From assembly GCA_037190665.1 (NCBI GenBank), contig JBBCJT010000222.1, positions 1 through 10,579 on the forward strand: 10,579 nucleotides of DNA. Direction: 5' to 3'. Within the stretch, counting starts at the first letter, position 1. Every line of letters starts with the position of its first letter. The stretch comes from JBBCJT01 sp037190665 (lineage in GTDB: Bacteria; Pseudomonadota; Alphaproteobacteria; Acetobacterales; Acetobacteraceae). Below the pieces are notes generated by a model. That model did no database searches. It was not told the DNA's origin and was given only the letters and a program-made list of their open reading frames with translations. The position numbers were made by a program, and so were the translations under genes. Shown here piece after piece: positions 1 through 9,453 of the stretch.

Positions 1-2
1 CC

Positions 3-1499
3 CTGCCCGGTGGCGCCCGTGCCCAGGCTTCGCGGGAACTGCGCGTCGGCATCACCCAGGATGCGCTGACCCTCGATCCGGCCAACCATCGCAACCGCGA
101 CACCCAGACCATCATCCGCAACATCCATGACGGGCTGATGACCCGCGACGCGGAGATGCGGATCCAGCCGGAGATCGCCGAGAGCTTCCGCGCCGTCGAT
201 GCAAAGACCTATGAGGTGAAGCTGCGGCCGAACATCCGCTTCCATTCGGGCGATATGCTGTCGGCCGAGGACATCAAGTTCACCATGGACCGCCTGACCA
301 AGCCGAACGGCATGGGCGGCGAGACCAGCCCGCGCCGCGACCTGCTCGGCCCTCTGGAGGACACCGTGGTCGTCGATGAGCGCACGGTGCGGCTGGTGCT
401 CTCCCAGCCCTGGGCGCTGATGCCGGCGATGCTGCCCTTCAACGAGGTGATCAACCGCCGGCAGGTGGAGCGCGTCGGGCAGGAAGGCATGCAGACCCGC
501 CCCGACGGCTGCGGCCCGTTCCGGCTGGCCGACTGGCGGCGCGGCGAGGCGGTGATCATGGAACGCTTCGCCGAGTATTACGGCGGCTCCACCGAGATCC
601 CCGACGCCGGCCCCGCGCAGATCGACCGCGCCATCTTCCGCGTGCTGCCGGAGAACGCCTCCCGCGTCGCGGCGCTGCTGGCGGGCGAGGTGGACATCAT
701 CGCGGAGCTGCCGGCCTCGGCCATCCGCCAGGTGGAAGCGAGCCGCAACGCGCAGGTCGCCAAGGTGAACGGCACGCGCACCTTCTTCGTCGCGATGAAC
801 ACCGCCAAGGCGCCGTTCAGCGACATCCGCGTGCGTCAGGCGCTGAACCACGCGCTCGACAAGAACGCGATCATCCAGCGCATCCTCGCCGGCACCGCGA
901 CGTCGCTGCGCGGCGTGATGAGCCCGGATGCCTTCGCCTTCAACGCGGACCTGCCCGAGTACCGGCTCGATCCAGACCGCGCCAAGGCGCTGCTGGCCGA
1001 AGCGGGCGTCGCGCCGGGGACGGAGATGGTGATCGACTGCATCGGCGCGCTGCGCGAGATCGGCGAGGCGATCGCGGCCCTGCTGTCGCGCACCGGCCTC
1101 AGGGTGCGCGCGCAGGTCTGGGAAGGCGCCGTGATCGGTCCGATGTGGCAGAACCCCGAGCGTCGGCGGGAGCGTGACATGTACCTGACGAGCTGGGGCA
1201 ACGGCTCGCTCGACCCGTCCGACATCATGCTGCCGACGCTGCGGACCGGCGGCCGCGGCAACACCGCGGGCTTCTCCAGCGCCGAGGTGGATTCGCTGCT
1301 CGACGCGGCGGAGACGGAGGTGGATCAGGACAAGCGCCGCGCCGGCTATCTGCGCGCGCAGCAGATCGTCAGCGAGCAGGCGCCGTGGATCTTCCTGTGG
1401 CTGCCGCAGGATCTCTACGGCGTGTCGCGGCGCGTGCAGAACTGGCGGCCGCAGGCGGACAGCCGCATCAACCTGCACCGGGCGCGCGTGGCCGGGTGA
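3..1499 (+). CDS. ABC transporter substrate-binding protein, family 5 (peptide/nickel type), 5' partial
   Basis: Periplasmic binding protein that would capture the substrate for the importer encoded downstream. The reading frame is open to the left edge (first whole codon at base 3), so the true start is outside the window and 498 residues are visible. The first visible residues, LPGGARAQA, look like the end of a signal peptide with an AQA signal-peptidase site. They are followed by LRVGITQDALTLDPA and then RNIHDGLMTRD, the usual opening of SBP_bac_5 proteins. The motif RPNIRFHSGDMLSAEDIKF is the family's best-known signature (the 'lrpgvkFhdGtplta.DV.f' region). The ATG at 138 lies inside the conserved fold and is not the start. 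The ligand cannot be read from the sequence: dipeptides, oligopeptides, opines, nickel chelates and glutathione are all bound by this family. The family call is very secure. Confidence 0.95.
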   Translation: MPGGARAQASRELRVGITQDALTLDPANHRNRDTQTIIRNIHDGLMTRDAEMRIQPEIAESFRAVDAKTYEVKLRPNIRFHSGDMLSAEDIKFTMDRLTKPNGMGGETSPRRDLLGPLEDTVVVDERTVRLVLSQPWALMPAMLPFNEVINRRQVERVGQEGMQTRPDGCGPFRLADWRRGEAVIMERFAEYYGGSTEIPDAGPAQIDRAIFRVLPENASRVAALLAGEVDIIAELPASAIRQVEASRNAQVAKVNGTRTFFVAMNTAKAPFSDIRVRQALNHALDKNAIIQRILAGTATSLRGVMSPDAFAFNADLPEYRLDPDRAKALLAEAGVAPGTEMVIDCIGALREIGEAIAALLSRTGLRVRAQVWEGAVIGPMWQNPERRRERDMYLTSWGNGSLDPSDIMLPTLRTGGRGNTAGFSSAEVDSLLDAAETEVDQDKRRAGYLRAQQIVSEQAPWIFLWLPQDLYGVSRRVQNWRPQADSRINLHRARVAG

Positions 1500-1578
1500 G
1501 GCCGGCCGCCGCGACGCCTCCGCGATCACCGGACGCGACACCGCCGCGCGTGGCACGGTCAGTACCGCCGGGCCGTCA

Positions 1579-1594
1579 CCCCCGAAAGCGGGGG
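1579..1594. repeat. Perfect 6-bp GC hairpin in the binding-protein/permease gap
   Basis: CCCCCG and CGGGGG flank an AAAG loop about 80 bases after the binding-protein stop codon. It is the first of three hairpins in this spacer. It lacks an immediate T-run, so it is not a standard intrinsic terminator, although a short T-rich patch (GGTTCTTCCT) lies about 8 bases beyond. It may protect the upstream mRNA from 3' exonucleases. Confidence 0.5.
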
Positions 1595-1613
1595 AGAGGC
1601 GGTTCTTCCTGCC

Positions 1614-1649
1614 CCCTCGCCCGCCTGCGGGTGAGGGCCGGGGTGTGGG
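1614..1649 (-). repeat. REP-like palindromic repeat, copy A (minus orientation)
   Basis: Read on the minus strand this 36-base unit has a head CCCACACCCCGG followed by a 10-bp stem (CCCTCACCCG with CGGGCGAGGG) and a 4-base loop. It matches the copy at 9454-9489 at about 31 of 36 positions with identical spacing of head and stem. One stem position is G-T on the plus strand (A-C on the minus), so the hairpin folds better in the plus-strand mRNA. It is inverted relative to copy B 46 bases away, the pairing typical of REP doublets (BIME/REPIN). Confidence 0.75.
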
Positions 1650-1694
1650 TGCGTCCCCCAGCACCTCCCGCGAGGTTTCGCACCGACGCAGCCC

Positions 1695-1733
1695 CCCTCA
1701 CCCTGTCCCTCTCCCGCCCGACGGGAGAGGGGA
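1695..1733 (+). repeat. REP-like palindromic repeat, copy B (plus orientation)
   Basis: Head CCCTCACCCTGT followed by a perfect 10-bp stem, CCCTCTCCCG with CGGGAGAGGG, around a 5-base loop. Head and stem sit at the same spacing as in copy C at 9454; the differences are two head bases, the loop sequence and one extra loop base. It ends 36 bases before the permease start codon, so it may influence translation or mRNA processing of the permease genes. Confidence 0.8.
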
Positions 1734-1756
1734 CGTTGCGGAGAGGGCCGGCCGGT

Positions 1757-1768
1757 ATGAGTCGCTGA
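1757..1768 (+). other. Possible three-codon upstream reading frame (Met-Ser-Arg)
   Basis: ATG AGT CGC TGA ends one base before the GTG start of the permease gene. A purine-rich stretch (GAGAGG, 1741-1746) lies 10 bases before this ATG, whereas the permease GTG has no good Shine-Dalgarno sequence at normal distance. Ribosomes could load here and restart at the GTG. It is very short and may be chance. Confidence 0.2.
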
Positions 1769-1769
1769 C

Positions 1770-2777
1770 GTGAGCCTTTCGCGCATCCTCGAACGGCTGG
1801 CGCAGCTTCCGGTCGTGCTGCTCGGCGTCAGCCTCGTCGCCTTCCTGATGATGACGCTGACGCCGGGCGACCCGGTGGAGATCATGCTGTCCGACCAGCG
1901 CGCCACCGAGGAACAGGCGCGGATGCTGCGCCACGACCTCGGTCTGGACCGGCCCATCGCCACGCGGTTCGTCATCTTCCTGGGCAACGCGCTGACGGGC
2001 GATTTCGGCGTCTCCTTCTTCCATCGCCGCCCGGTCTTCGACGTGATCGCCGAACGCCTGCCGGCGACGATCGAACTGACCCTCGTCGCGCTGCTGGTGG
2101 CCGTGCTGGTCGCGGTGCCGCTCGGCGTCGCGGCGGCGGTGAAGCGGGATAGCTGGCTGGACCGCACGCTGTCGGCCGTCTCCCTGTTCGGCGTCTCCTT
2201 GCCGGGATTCTGGTTCGGCATCCTGCTGATCCTGCTGTTCGCCGTGAATCTCGGCTGGTTCCCGGCGGGCGGGCGCATCCCCTTCGGCGCCGAGGTGCCG
2301 CGGGTGACCGGCTTCCTGCTGATCGACACGGTGGTCGCCGGCCGGCCGGATGCCTTCCTGCGCACGCTGTCGCATCTCGCCCTGCCGGCGATCACCCTCG
2401 GCCTGCCCACCGCGGCGCTGCTGGCGCGCGTGATCCGCACCGCGATGACGGAGGTGCTGGCCGCCGACTACGTGCTCTTCGCCGAGGCCAAGGGCCTGTC
2501 CCGCCGCCGCGTGCTGTTCCTGCACGCGCTCAAGAACGCGCTGATCCCGGCTGTCACCGTGCTCGCGATCGAGACCGGATCGCTGCTCGGCGGCAACATG
2601 ATCGTGGAGACCGTGTTCGGCTGGCCCGGCCTCGGGCGGCTGGTGGTGGAGAGCATCTTCGCGCGCAACTACCCGCTCGTGCAGGCGGCCGTGCTGCTCT
2701 ACGCGGTCACCTACGTCCTGCTCAATTTCTGCGCCGACCTGCTCTATGCGGCCCTGAACCCGAAGGTGCGGCTGTGA
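1770..2777 (+). CDS. ABC transporter permease, DppB/OppB type
   Basis: Inner-membrane permease forming half of the transport channel. Its 335 residues match the family length (about 305-340). The protein opens with RILERLAQLPVVLLGVSLVA and the first membrane helix, then the periplasmic segment with TPGDPVEIML, as in DppB. Further hydrophobic segments lie around residues 103-125, 130-160, 200-220 and the C-terminal third. The cytoplasmic EAA loop that docks on the ATPases is AEAKGLSRRRVLFLHALKNA, beginning near residue 238. The start is GTG at 1770: an in-frame TGA at 1758 blocks any earlier start, and starting here gives a normal N-terminus. The gene overlaps the next permease by GTGA. The 270-base gap before it, filled with repeats, is unusual, since binding protein and permease are normally adjacent. 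Confidence 0.95.
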   Translation: MSLSRILERLAQLPVVLLGVSLVAFLMMTLTPGDPVEIMLSDQRATEEQARMLRHDLGLDRPIATRFVIFLGNALTGDFGVSFFHRRPVFDVIAERLPATIELTLVALLVAVLVAVPLGVAAAVKRDSWLDRTLSAVSLFGVSLPGFWFGILLILLFAVNLGWFPAGGRIPFGAEVPRVTGFLLIDTVVAGRPDAFLRTLSHLALPAITLGLPTAALLARVIRTAMTEVLAADYVLFAEAKGLSRRRVLFLHALKNALIPAVTVLAIETGSLLGGNMIVETVFGWPGLGRLVVESIFARNYPLVQAAVLLYAVTYVLLNFCADLLYAALNPKVRL

Positions 2778-3663
2778 GCGCGACGGTCGCCGACGCCCCG
2801 CTCTCGCCCACCCGGCTCGCGCTGCACCGGCTCGCGGGCAACCGGACCGCGCTGGCGGCGCTGGCCATCATCGTGGTCTTCGCCCTGCTCGCGATCTTCG
2901 CACCGCTGATCGCGCCGCACGATCCGGCCGATGCCGACCTGTTCCGCCGCCTCTGCGCACCGGCCTGGGCGGCCGAGAACACCGAGCCCGGCTACTGGCT
3001 GGGGTGCGACGGGCTCGGCCGGGACATCCTCTCGCGGCTGATCCACGGCGCGCGCGTGTCGCTCTCGGTCGCTGCCCTCGTGGTCGGCATCGCGGCGGTG
3101 ATCGGCACGCTCGCCGGCCTCGCCGCCGGCTATCTGCGCGGCTGGACGGACACGGTCATCTCCCGGCTGGTCGATACGCTGCTCGGCTTCCCCTACCTCG
3201 TCTTCGCCATCGGGCTGATGGCCATGATGGGGCCGGGGCTGCACAACATCGTCATCGCGCTGGTGCTGAAGGAATGGGTCTTCACCTGCCGCGTGGTGCG
3301 CGGCGAGACGCTGGCCGCGCGCGAGCAGGACTACGTGGAGGCCGCCCGCGCGCTGGGCTGCACGCCGCGCCACATCATGCTGCGGGAAATCCTGCCCAAC
3401 GTGCTGTCTCCCGTGCTGGTCGTCGCCACCTTCCGCATGGCCTACGTCATCATCATGGAGGCGTCGCTGAGCTTCCTCGGCCTCGGCGTGCAGCCGCCGA
3501 CGCCGAGCTGGGGCTCGATGGTCGCCGATGGCCGCGACTTCCTCGTGGATGCGTGGTGGGTCTCGACGCTGCCGGGCCTCTGCATCCTCGCACTCGTGCT
3601 CTCGATCAACCTCGCGAGTCAGGGACTCCGCGACGCCTTCGACCCGCGGCTGCACCAATCCTC

Positions 3664-3667
<4 letters not shown>
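2774..3667 (+). CDS. ABC transporter permease, DppC/OppC type
   Basis: Second channel-forming permease, 297 residues, a normal family length. It has a cytoplasmic N-terminus, a first membrane helix (about residues 28-50), then IAPHDPADAD and the characteristic periplasmic block LGCDGLGRDILSRLIHGARV that distinguishes DppC-type from DppB-type permeases. The EAA loop is YVEAARALGCTPRHIMLREI with E189-A190-A191 and G195. A late conserved segment, SLSFLGLGVQPPTPSWG, is also typical. The start GTG overlaps the previous stop codon (GTGA), and its own stop overlaps the next start (ATGA). Translation is therefore probably coupled on both sides and subunit ratios kept fixed. Confidence 0.95.
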
Positions 3668-4622
<955 letters not shown>

Positions 4623-4626
<4 letters not shown>

Positions 4627-5612
4627 CCCCGCTTCTGGAAGCGCGCGGCATCGTCAAGCACTACGCGCTGAACCGCGGCCTCGGCGACCGGCTGCTGCGC
4701 CGGCCGCCGCGTCTGGTGCGCGCGGTGCAGGAGGTGGACCTGAGCGTCGGCCGCGGCGAGACGCTGGGGCTGATCGGCGAGAGCGGCTGCGGCAAGTCCA
4801 CGCTCGGCCGGCTGCTGCTGCGCCTGCATCCGCCCACCGCCGGCTCCATCCGCTTCGACGGGCAGGAGATCGCGACAAGGCCCGAAGCCGCGCTGCGCCC
4901 GCTGCGGCGGCGCATGCAGATCATCTTCCAGGACCCCTATGCCTCGCTGAACCCGCGCCGCACGGTCCGCGAGATCGTGGCCCTGCCGCTGGCGCTGCAC
5001 GAACGGCTGCGCGGCGCCGGGCTGGAGGCGCGCGTGACCGCGATGCTGGACCGCGTCGGCCTCGCCCGCGCGCATCTGGATCGCTACCCGCACCAGTTCT
5101 CCGGCGGCCAGCGCCAGCGCATCGGCATCGCCCGCGCGCTGATCCTGAAGCCGGACTTCGTGGTCTGCGACGAGCCGGTCTCCGCGCTGGACGTCTCCGT
5201 GCAGGCGCAGGTGCTCGCCCTGCTGCGCGAGCTGCGCGACGAGATGGGCCTGACGCTGCTGTTCATCTCGCACGACCTTGCGGTGGTCGCGCATCTCGCG
5301 GAGCGCATCGCGGTGATGTATCTCGGCCGCGTGGTGGAGGAGGGCCCGCGCGACGCCATCCTGCGCCGCCCCGCGCATCCCTACACGCGCGCGCTGCTCG
5401 CCGCCGTCCCGCGCCTCGGCCACAACGAGAAGCAGGTGAAGGCGCCGCCGGGCGAGCTGCCCTCGCCCCTCGCCCCGCCCCCCGGCTGCGCCTTCCATCC
5501 CCGCTGTCCCCATGCCGGGCCGCGCTGCCGGCGGGAGACGCCGCGCCTGATCGCGCTGCCCGAAGCCGGCCACGCGGCCGCCTGCCATCTGCACGACGGA
5601 GGTGTCGCATGA
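4623..5612 (+). CDS. ABC transporter ATP-binding protein, DppF/OppF type
   Basis: Second cytoplasmic ATPase, 329 residues, expected to pair with the preceding one as a heterodimer. Motifs: Walker A GESGCGKST at 52-60, Q-loop IFQDPYASLNP, signature FSGGQRQRI beginning near 159, Walker B VVCDEPVSALD with D183-E184, H-loop H217 in ISHDL. The GESGCGKST form and the longer N-terminal insertion before the first strand-loop (residues 15-33) are typical of the F-type subunit. Cysteines C289, C295, C302 and C321 repeat the C-x5-C-x6-C pattern of the D-type partner. It is joined to both neighbours by ATGA overlaps. No motif looks damaged, so both nucleotide sites of the transporter should be active. 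Confidence 0.95.
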
Positions 5613-6622
5613 CCGCGCTGGTCATCCTGCGGGGCTCGCCGCGCGAACGCGGGCGCGGACAGGCACACGCCTGCCCCGACATGGCGCCTTCCGTGCGCGA
5701 TGCGATCCGCACGCGCAACGCCGCCGCCCCGCGCGCCGCATCCTTCCTCGCCGCGCAGCATGAAGCCACCGCACGCCTCGCGCCCGAGGCGCTGGAGGAG
5801 ATCGCGGGCATCGCCGAGGGGTTCGGCCTCGATCCGGCGGAGGTCTTCGACTTCCTGCATATCGGCTGCCTGAACGACATCGCCGCCGCGCCGGGCGACA
5901 CGGACGGCTGTTCCGCCTTCGCGCGCGACGGCATCGTCGCCAAGAACCGCGACTTCCGGCCGGAACATGTCGCGCTGCAACGCATCTTCCTGCACGAGGA
6001 TCCGGGCTGGGGCGGGCGGCGTATCCTCTGCATCGGCTCGCTCGGCGCGCCGGGCGCGTGGTCCTCCGGCATGAACTCGGATGGCTTCGCGCTCGCCGAC
6101 ACGCAGATCGCCACCGCCGACCACGGGCCGGGCCTGCTGCGCTACTTCCTGATGAACCGGCTGCTCGCGACCTGCGCGCGCGTGGATGACGCGCTCGGCG
6201 CGATCCGCGCGCTGCCGCATGCGGGCGGCGGCAGCCTCGTGATGGTCGATGCCGGCGGGGCCGGTGCTGCGGTCGAGCTGCGCCACCGCCGCGTCGATAT
6301 CGAGGAAGGCGGCACGGTGGTCCACACGAACCACTACCTCGCCGCGCCCGATCCGCTGGCACCCGTGGCGCATTCCATCGGCCGGCTGGAAACGCTGCGC
6401 GCCGCGCTGGCCGCGGACCCGGCGCGCGATCCGCGCGAACTGCTCGCGCTGCACGCGCCCACCGCCGTCTGCCGCCACGCGCCGGACCCTTCGCCCACGC
6501 TGGCCGGCGCGGTGTGGAACGCACGCGACGGCACCGCGCTGTGTGCGCTCGGCCCGCCCTGCTCCACCCCCTGGCGCCGCTTCGAGCCGGCCCCCGACGG
6601 ATGGCGCGAAACCCACGCATAA
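5609..6622 (+). CDS. C45-family peptidase / acyl-CoA:6-aminopenicillanic-acid acyltransferase-like Ntn hydrolase
   Basis: Predicted Ntn-fold amidohydrolase or acyltransferase, 337 residues. The centre of the call is DGCSAFARDGIVAKNRDF: a Gly100-Cys101 pair followed by a strand ending in K-N-R-D, the layout of C45 enzymes. These cleave themselves before the cysteine so that it becomes the N-terminal nucleophile (Gly102-Cys103 in the fungal penicillin acyltransferase). Later blocks, GMNSDGFALADTQ and VVHTNHYLAAPDP, also fit the family. There is no signal peptide, so it should act in the cytoplasm on imported substrate. The start is the ATG overlapping the ATPase stop (ATGA), with a strong GGAGG at 5598-5602 six bases upstream. 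Co-transcription with the importer suggests hydrolysis of an acylated amino acid, peptide or lactam-like compound. The substrate is unknown. Confidence 0.88.
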   Translation: MTALVILRGSPRERGRGQAHACPDMAPSVRDAIRTRNAAAPRAASFLAAQHEATARLAPEALEEIAGIAEGFGLDPAEVFDFLHIGCLNDIAAAPGDTDGCSAFARDGIVAKNRDFRPEHVALQRIFLHEDPGWGGRRILCIGSLGAPGAWSSGMNSDGFALADTQIATADHGPGLLRYFLMNRLLATCARVDDALGAIRALPHAGGGSLVMVDAGGAGAAVELRHRRVDIEEGGTVVHTNHYLAAPDPLAPVAHSIGRLETLRAALAADPARDPRELLALHAPTAVCRHAPDPSPTLAGAVWNARDGTALCALGPPCSTPWRRFEPAPDGWRETHA

Positions 6623-6629
6623 GCGTAAA

Positions 6630-6649
6630 CTCCGCGCGGATACGCGGAG
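6630..6649. promoter_or_regulatory. Perfect inverted repeat overlapping the ribosome binding site of the sigma-54 activator
   Basis: CTCCGCG and CGCGGAG form a perfect 7-bp stem around a 6-base loop between the C45 stop and the activator ATG at 6655. The right arm contains GGAG (6646-6649), the only good Shine-Dalgarno sequence, five bases from the ATG. In RNA the hairpin would hide it. As DNA, the 20-base palindrome could instead be an autoregulatory operator. The inverted repeat is certain; either function is inference. Confidence 0.5.
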
Positions 6650-6654
6650 ACCCC

Positions 6655-7647
<993 letters not shown>

Positions 7648-7662
7648 GCCGCCGCATACCGT

Positions 7663-7680
7663 CTGGCACGCCGCATGCAA
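7663..7680 (+). promoter_or_regulatory. Sigma-54 (-24/-12) promoter for the AtuA-family/DUF4387 genes
   Basis: CTGGCACG-CCGC-ATGCA matches the consensus YTGGCACG-N4-TTGCW at every position of the -24 box and four of five in the -12 box. GG (7665-7666) and GC (7677-7678) are separated by exactly 10 bases, the required phase. It lies in the 43-base gap directly after a sigma-54 activator gene. Counting 12 bases from the GC puts transcription start at about 7690-7691, at the AtuA start codon. It was recognised by eye and has not been tested. Confidence 0.72.
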
Positions 7681-7690
7681 TGCCCGTTGC

Positions 7691-9079
7691 ATGACCGAGA
7701 TCAGCATCCTCTGCCCCACCGGACATCTGGGTTTCACGCCGCTCGAACCGGCGTCCTTCCGCGCGGGCTGCGCGCTGAAGCCGGATTTCATCATCGCCGA
7801 CAGCGGAAGCTGCGATATCGGCCCCTATCCGCTCGGCGCGGACGGGCAGGCGAGCCCCGCCGCCTGGCAGCGCCACGATGTGGAGATCATGCTGACGGAG
7901 GCGCGCCGGCTGGGCGTGCCGATGATCATCGGATCCGCCAGCGACACCGGCACCGATCGCGGCGTGCGGCAGTTCGCCCAGATCGTCGCCGACATCGCGG
8001 CGGAGAAGGGCATGGCCCCGTTCCGGATGGCGACGATCTTCTCCGAGCTGACGCGCGAGCAGGTCATCGGCCGCATCGACTCCGGCGCCACGGTGCAGGG
8101 TCTGGATGGCCGCCCCGATGCCGATGCCGCGCTGATCGGCCGCACCGACCGCATCGTCGCGGTGATGGGCGCGGAGCCGATCGCCGCCGCGCTGAAGGAA
8201 GGGGCAGACGTGGTCATCGCCGGCCGCGCCTCGGACTGCGCGCTGTTCGCGGCCCCGCTGCTGAACGCCGGCATGTCGCCCGCCACCGCCTACTATGCCG
8301 GCAAGCTGATGGAGTGCGCGTCCTTCTGCTGCGAGCCGTTCATGGGCAAGGAGAGCATCTTCGGCCGGATCAGGGAGGACGACATCCGCGTCACCGCGAT
8401 GCATCCCGGCCAGCGCTGCACGCCCGCATCGCTCGCGAGCCACGCGATGTACGAGCGGCGCGACCCGTTCCGCGAATACGTCGCGAGCGGCTACGTGGAC
8501 ATGACCAACGTCCGCTACGAGGAGTGGGATGAGAAGGCCGCGCGTGCGACCGGCGCGCGCTTCGTGCCGTCCGCCACACCCATGGTGAAGCTGGAAGGCG
8601 CGGGCAAGGTGGGCGAGCGGCGACTTGCCATCGTCGGCATCCGCGATCCCTACACGATCGAGAACATCGACAAGGCGATGGGCTGGGCGCGCGCGCGTCT
8701 GGCGGAGCGCTTCGGCGCGCCCGAGCAGTCGGGCTGGACCGTTCATTACCATGTCTATGGCCGCAACGGCGTCATGGGCGACCTGGAACCCACCCCGCCA
8801 CGGCGGCCGCATGAGCTCGGCATCGTCGCCGAGGTGGTCTGCCAGGACCCGAAGCGCGCCGAGGAGATCTGCGCGCTGGCCGCGCGCAACCTGTTCTACG
8901 CGCGCCTTGCGGAGGTGAAGGGCACCGCCGGCGCCGCGGCGCTGATGTCGGACGAGATCCTGGTCGGCAAGCCCGGCTACGAATGGACGCTGAACCACGT
9001 GATGCCGGTGCGCGATGCGGCGGAGCTGTTCCGCACCGAGTTCAGCAACGTGGATGGCACCGCACGGAAGGCCGCCTGA
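7691..9079 (+). CDS. Acyclic terpene utilisation AtuA family protein (DUF1446)
   Basis: AtuA-family protein, 462 residues, cytoplasmic (no signal peptide or membrane segment). The family is named after AtuA of the Pseudomonas citronellol/geraniol degradation cluster; its biochemical role is not established as far as I know. Seen here: CPTGHLGFTPLE near residue 8, IADSGSCDIGPYPLG at about 35-49, GSASDTGTDRG at 81-91 and AGRASDCALFAAPL at 177-190, all typical blocks of the domain. ATG 7691 is the only sensible start: no ATG, GTG or TTG lies in frame upstream before the regulator's stop, and the conserved block begins within 10 residues. No Shine-Dalgarno sequence precedes it. A DUF4387 gene follows after two bases, the common arrangement for this shorter AtuA form. 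Control by sigma-54 is inferred from the promoter just upstream. A terpene substrate should not be assumed. Confidence 0.9.
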   Translation: MTEISILCPTGHLGFTPLEPASFRAGCALKPDFIIADSGSCDIGPYPLGADGQASPAAWQRHDVEIMLTEARRLGVPMIIGSASDTGTDRGVRQFAQIVADIAAEKGMAPFRMATIFSELTREQVIGRIDSGATVQGLDGRPDADAALIGRTDRIVAVMGAEPIAAALKEGADVVIAGRASDCALFAAPLLNAGMSPATAYYAGKLMECASFCCEPFMGKESIFGRIREDDIRVTAMHPGQRCTPASLASHAMYERRDPFREYVASGYVDMTNVRYEEWDEKAARATGARFVPSATPMVKLEGAGKVGERRLAIVGIRDPYTIENIDKAMGWARARLAERFGAPEQSGWTVHYHVYGRNGVMGDLEPTPPRRPHELGIVAEVVCQDPKRAEEICALAARNLFYARLAEVKGTAGAAALMSDEILVGKPGYEWTLNHVMPVRDAAELFRTEFSNVDGTARKAA

Positions 9080-9081
9080 TC

Positions 9082-9402
9082 ATGCGCAACATGCCCACGC
9101 TGCGCGACCTCGCCAGCACGATCCGCAGCAAGAACGCCGGGGTCGATCACATCACCTTCGACCTGATCTTCCGCGAGCGCGCCAATTTCGAGAGGGTGCG
9201 CGACGCCAGGGTGCTGACCCCGGCGCGCGTCGCGGAGATCTACGGCATCCCGCGCGAGCGGGTGACCGACTTCGTGGTCTTCGAGCCGGCGAACGCCATC
9301 AAGTTCACCATCCGCCGCCTTCGTCCTTCCGGCAGTCCGGGCGAGCACGATGTCTTCGGGGCGCAGCAATACGCGCCGCTGTTCGATATCGAGGTGCCGT
9401 AG
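9082..9402 (+). CDS. DUF4387 domain-containing protein
   Basis: Small protein of 106 residues filling one DUF4387 domain. Typical features are TLRDLASTIRSKNAG near the N-terminus (SKNAG at 16-20), a middle section ITFDLIFRERANFERV, and the C-terminal block RPSGSPGEHDVFGAQQ followed by YAPLFDIEVP. The family is known mainly as a partner of AtuA-type proteins, so a two-subunit enzyme is likely, though the reaction is unknown. It starts two bases after the AtuA stop; GGAAGG at 9066-9071 is a usable Shine-Dalgarno sequence for ATG 9082. ATG 9091 is an alternative start that would remove three residues. It is presumably co-transcribed with the AtuA gene. Confidence 0.9.
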   Translation: MRNMPTLRDLASTIRSKNAGVDHITFDLIFRERANFERVRDARVLTPARVAEIYGIPRERVTDFVVFEPANAIKFTIRRLRPSGSPGEHDVFGAQQYAPLFDIEVP

Positions 9403-9453
9403 GGAGCGGGCCGGCCCTTCGGTTGATCCGATAGGTTCCGCGGGCGGGATCGG

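Noticed and set aside
1550..1565. TGGCACG box in the binding-protein/permease gap as a -24 element
   Set aside because: The bases 12 positions downstream are not GC, so the obligatory -12 half is missing.
1579..1750. CRISPR-like or tandem repeat array
   Set aside because: The units are inverted, imperfect and contain internal palindromes at irregular spacing, which fits REP-like elements rather than a CRISPR array.
1559..2525. Long minus-strand open frames of 275-293 codons opposite the DppB-type permease gene
   Set aside because: They are shadow frames of high-GC coding DNA: low-complexity Arg/Gln/His-rich translations without any domain, while the plus strand encodes a complete permease.
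3004..3663. Upstream extension of the DppD-type ATPase frame
   Set aside because: Open only because of base composition within the DppC gene; the translation is Arg/His-rich and shows no domain, and the ATGA junction gives a normal N-terminus.
6357..6373. Possible second sigma-54 promoter (TGGCACC...GCGCA with GG-N10-GC spacing) upstream of the activator
   Set aside because: The -12 half is GCGCA rather than TTGCA and it lies inside the C45 coding sequence, in GC-rich DNA where such spacing arises by chance.
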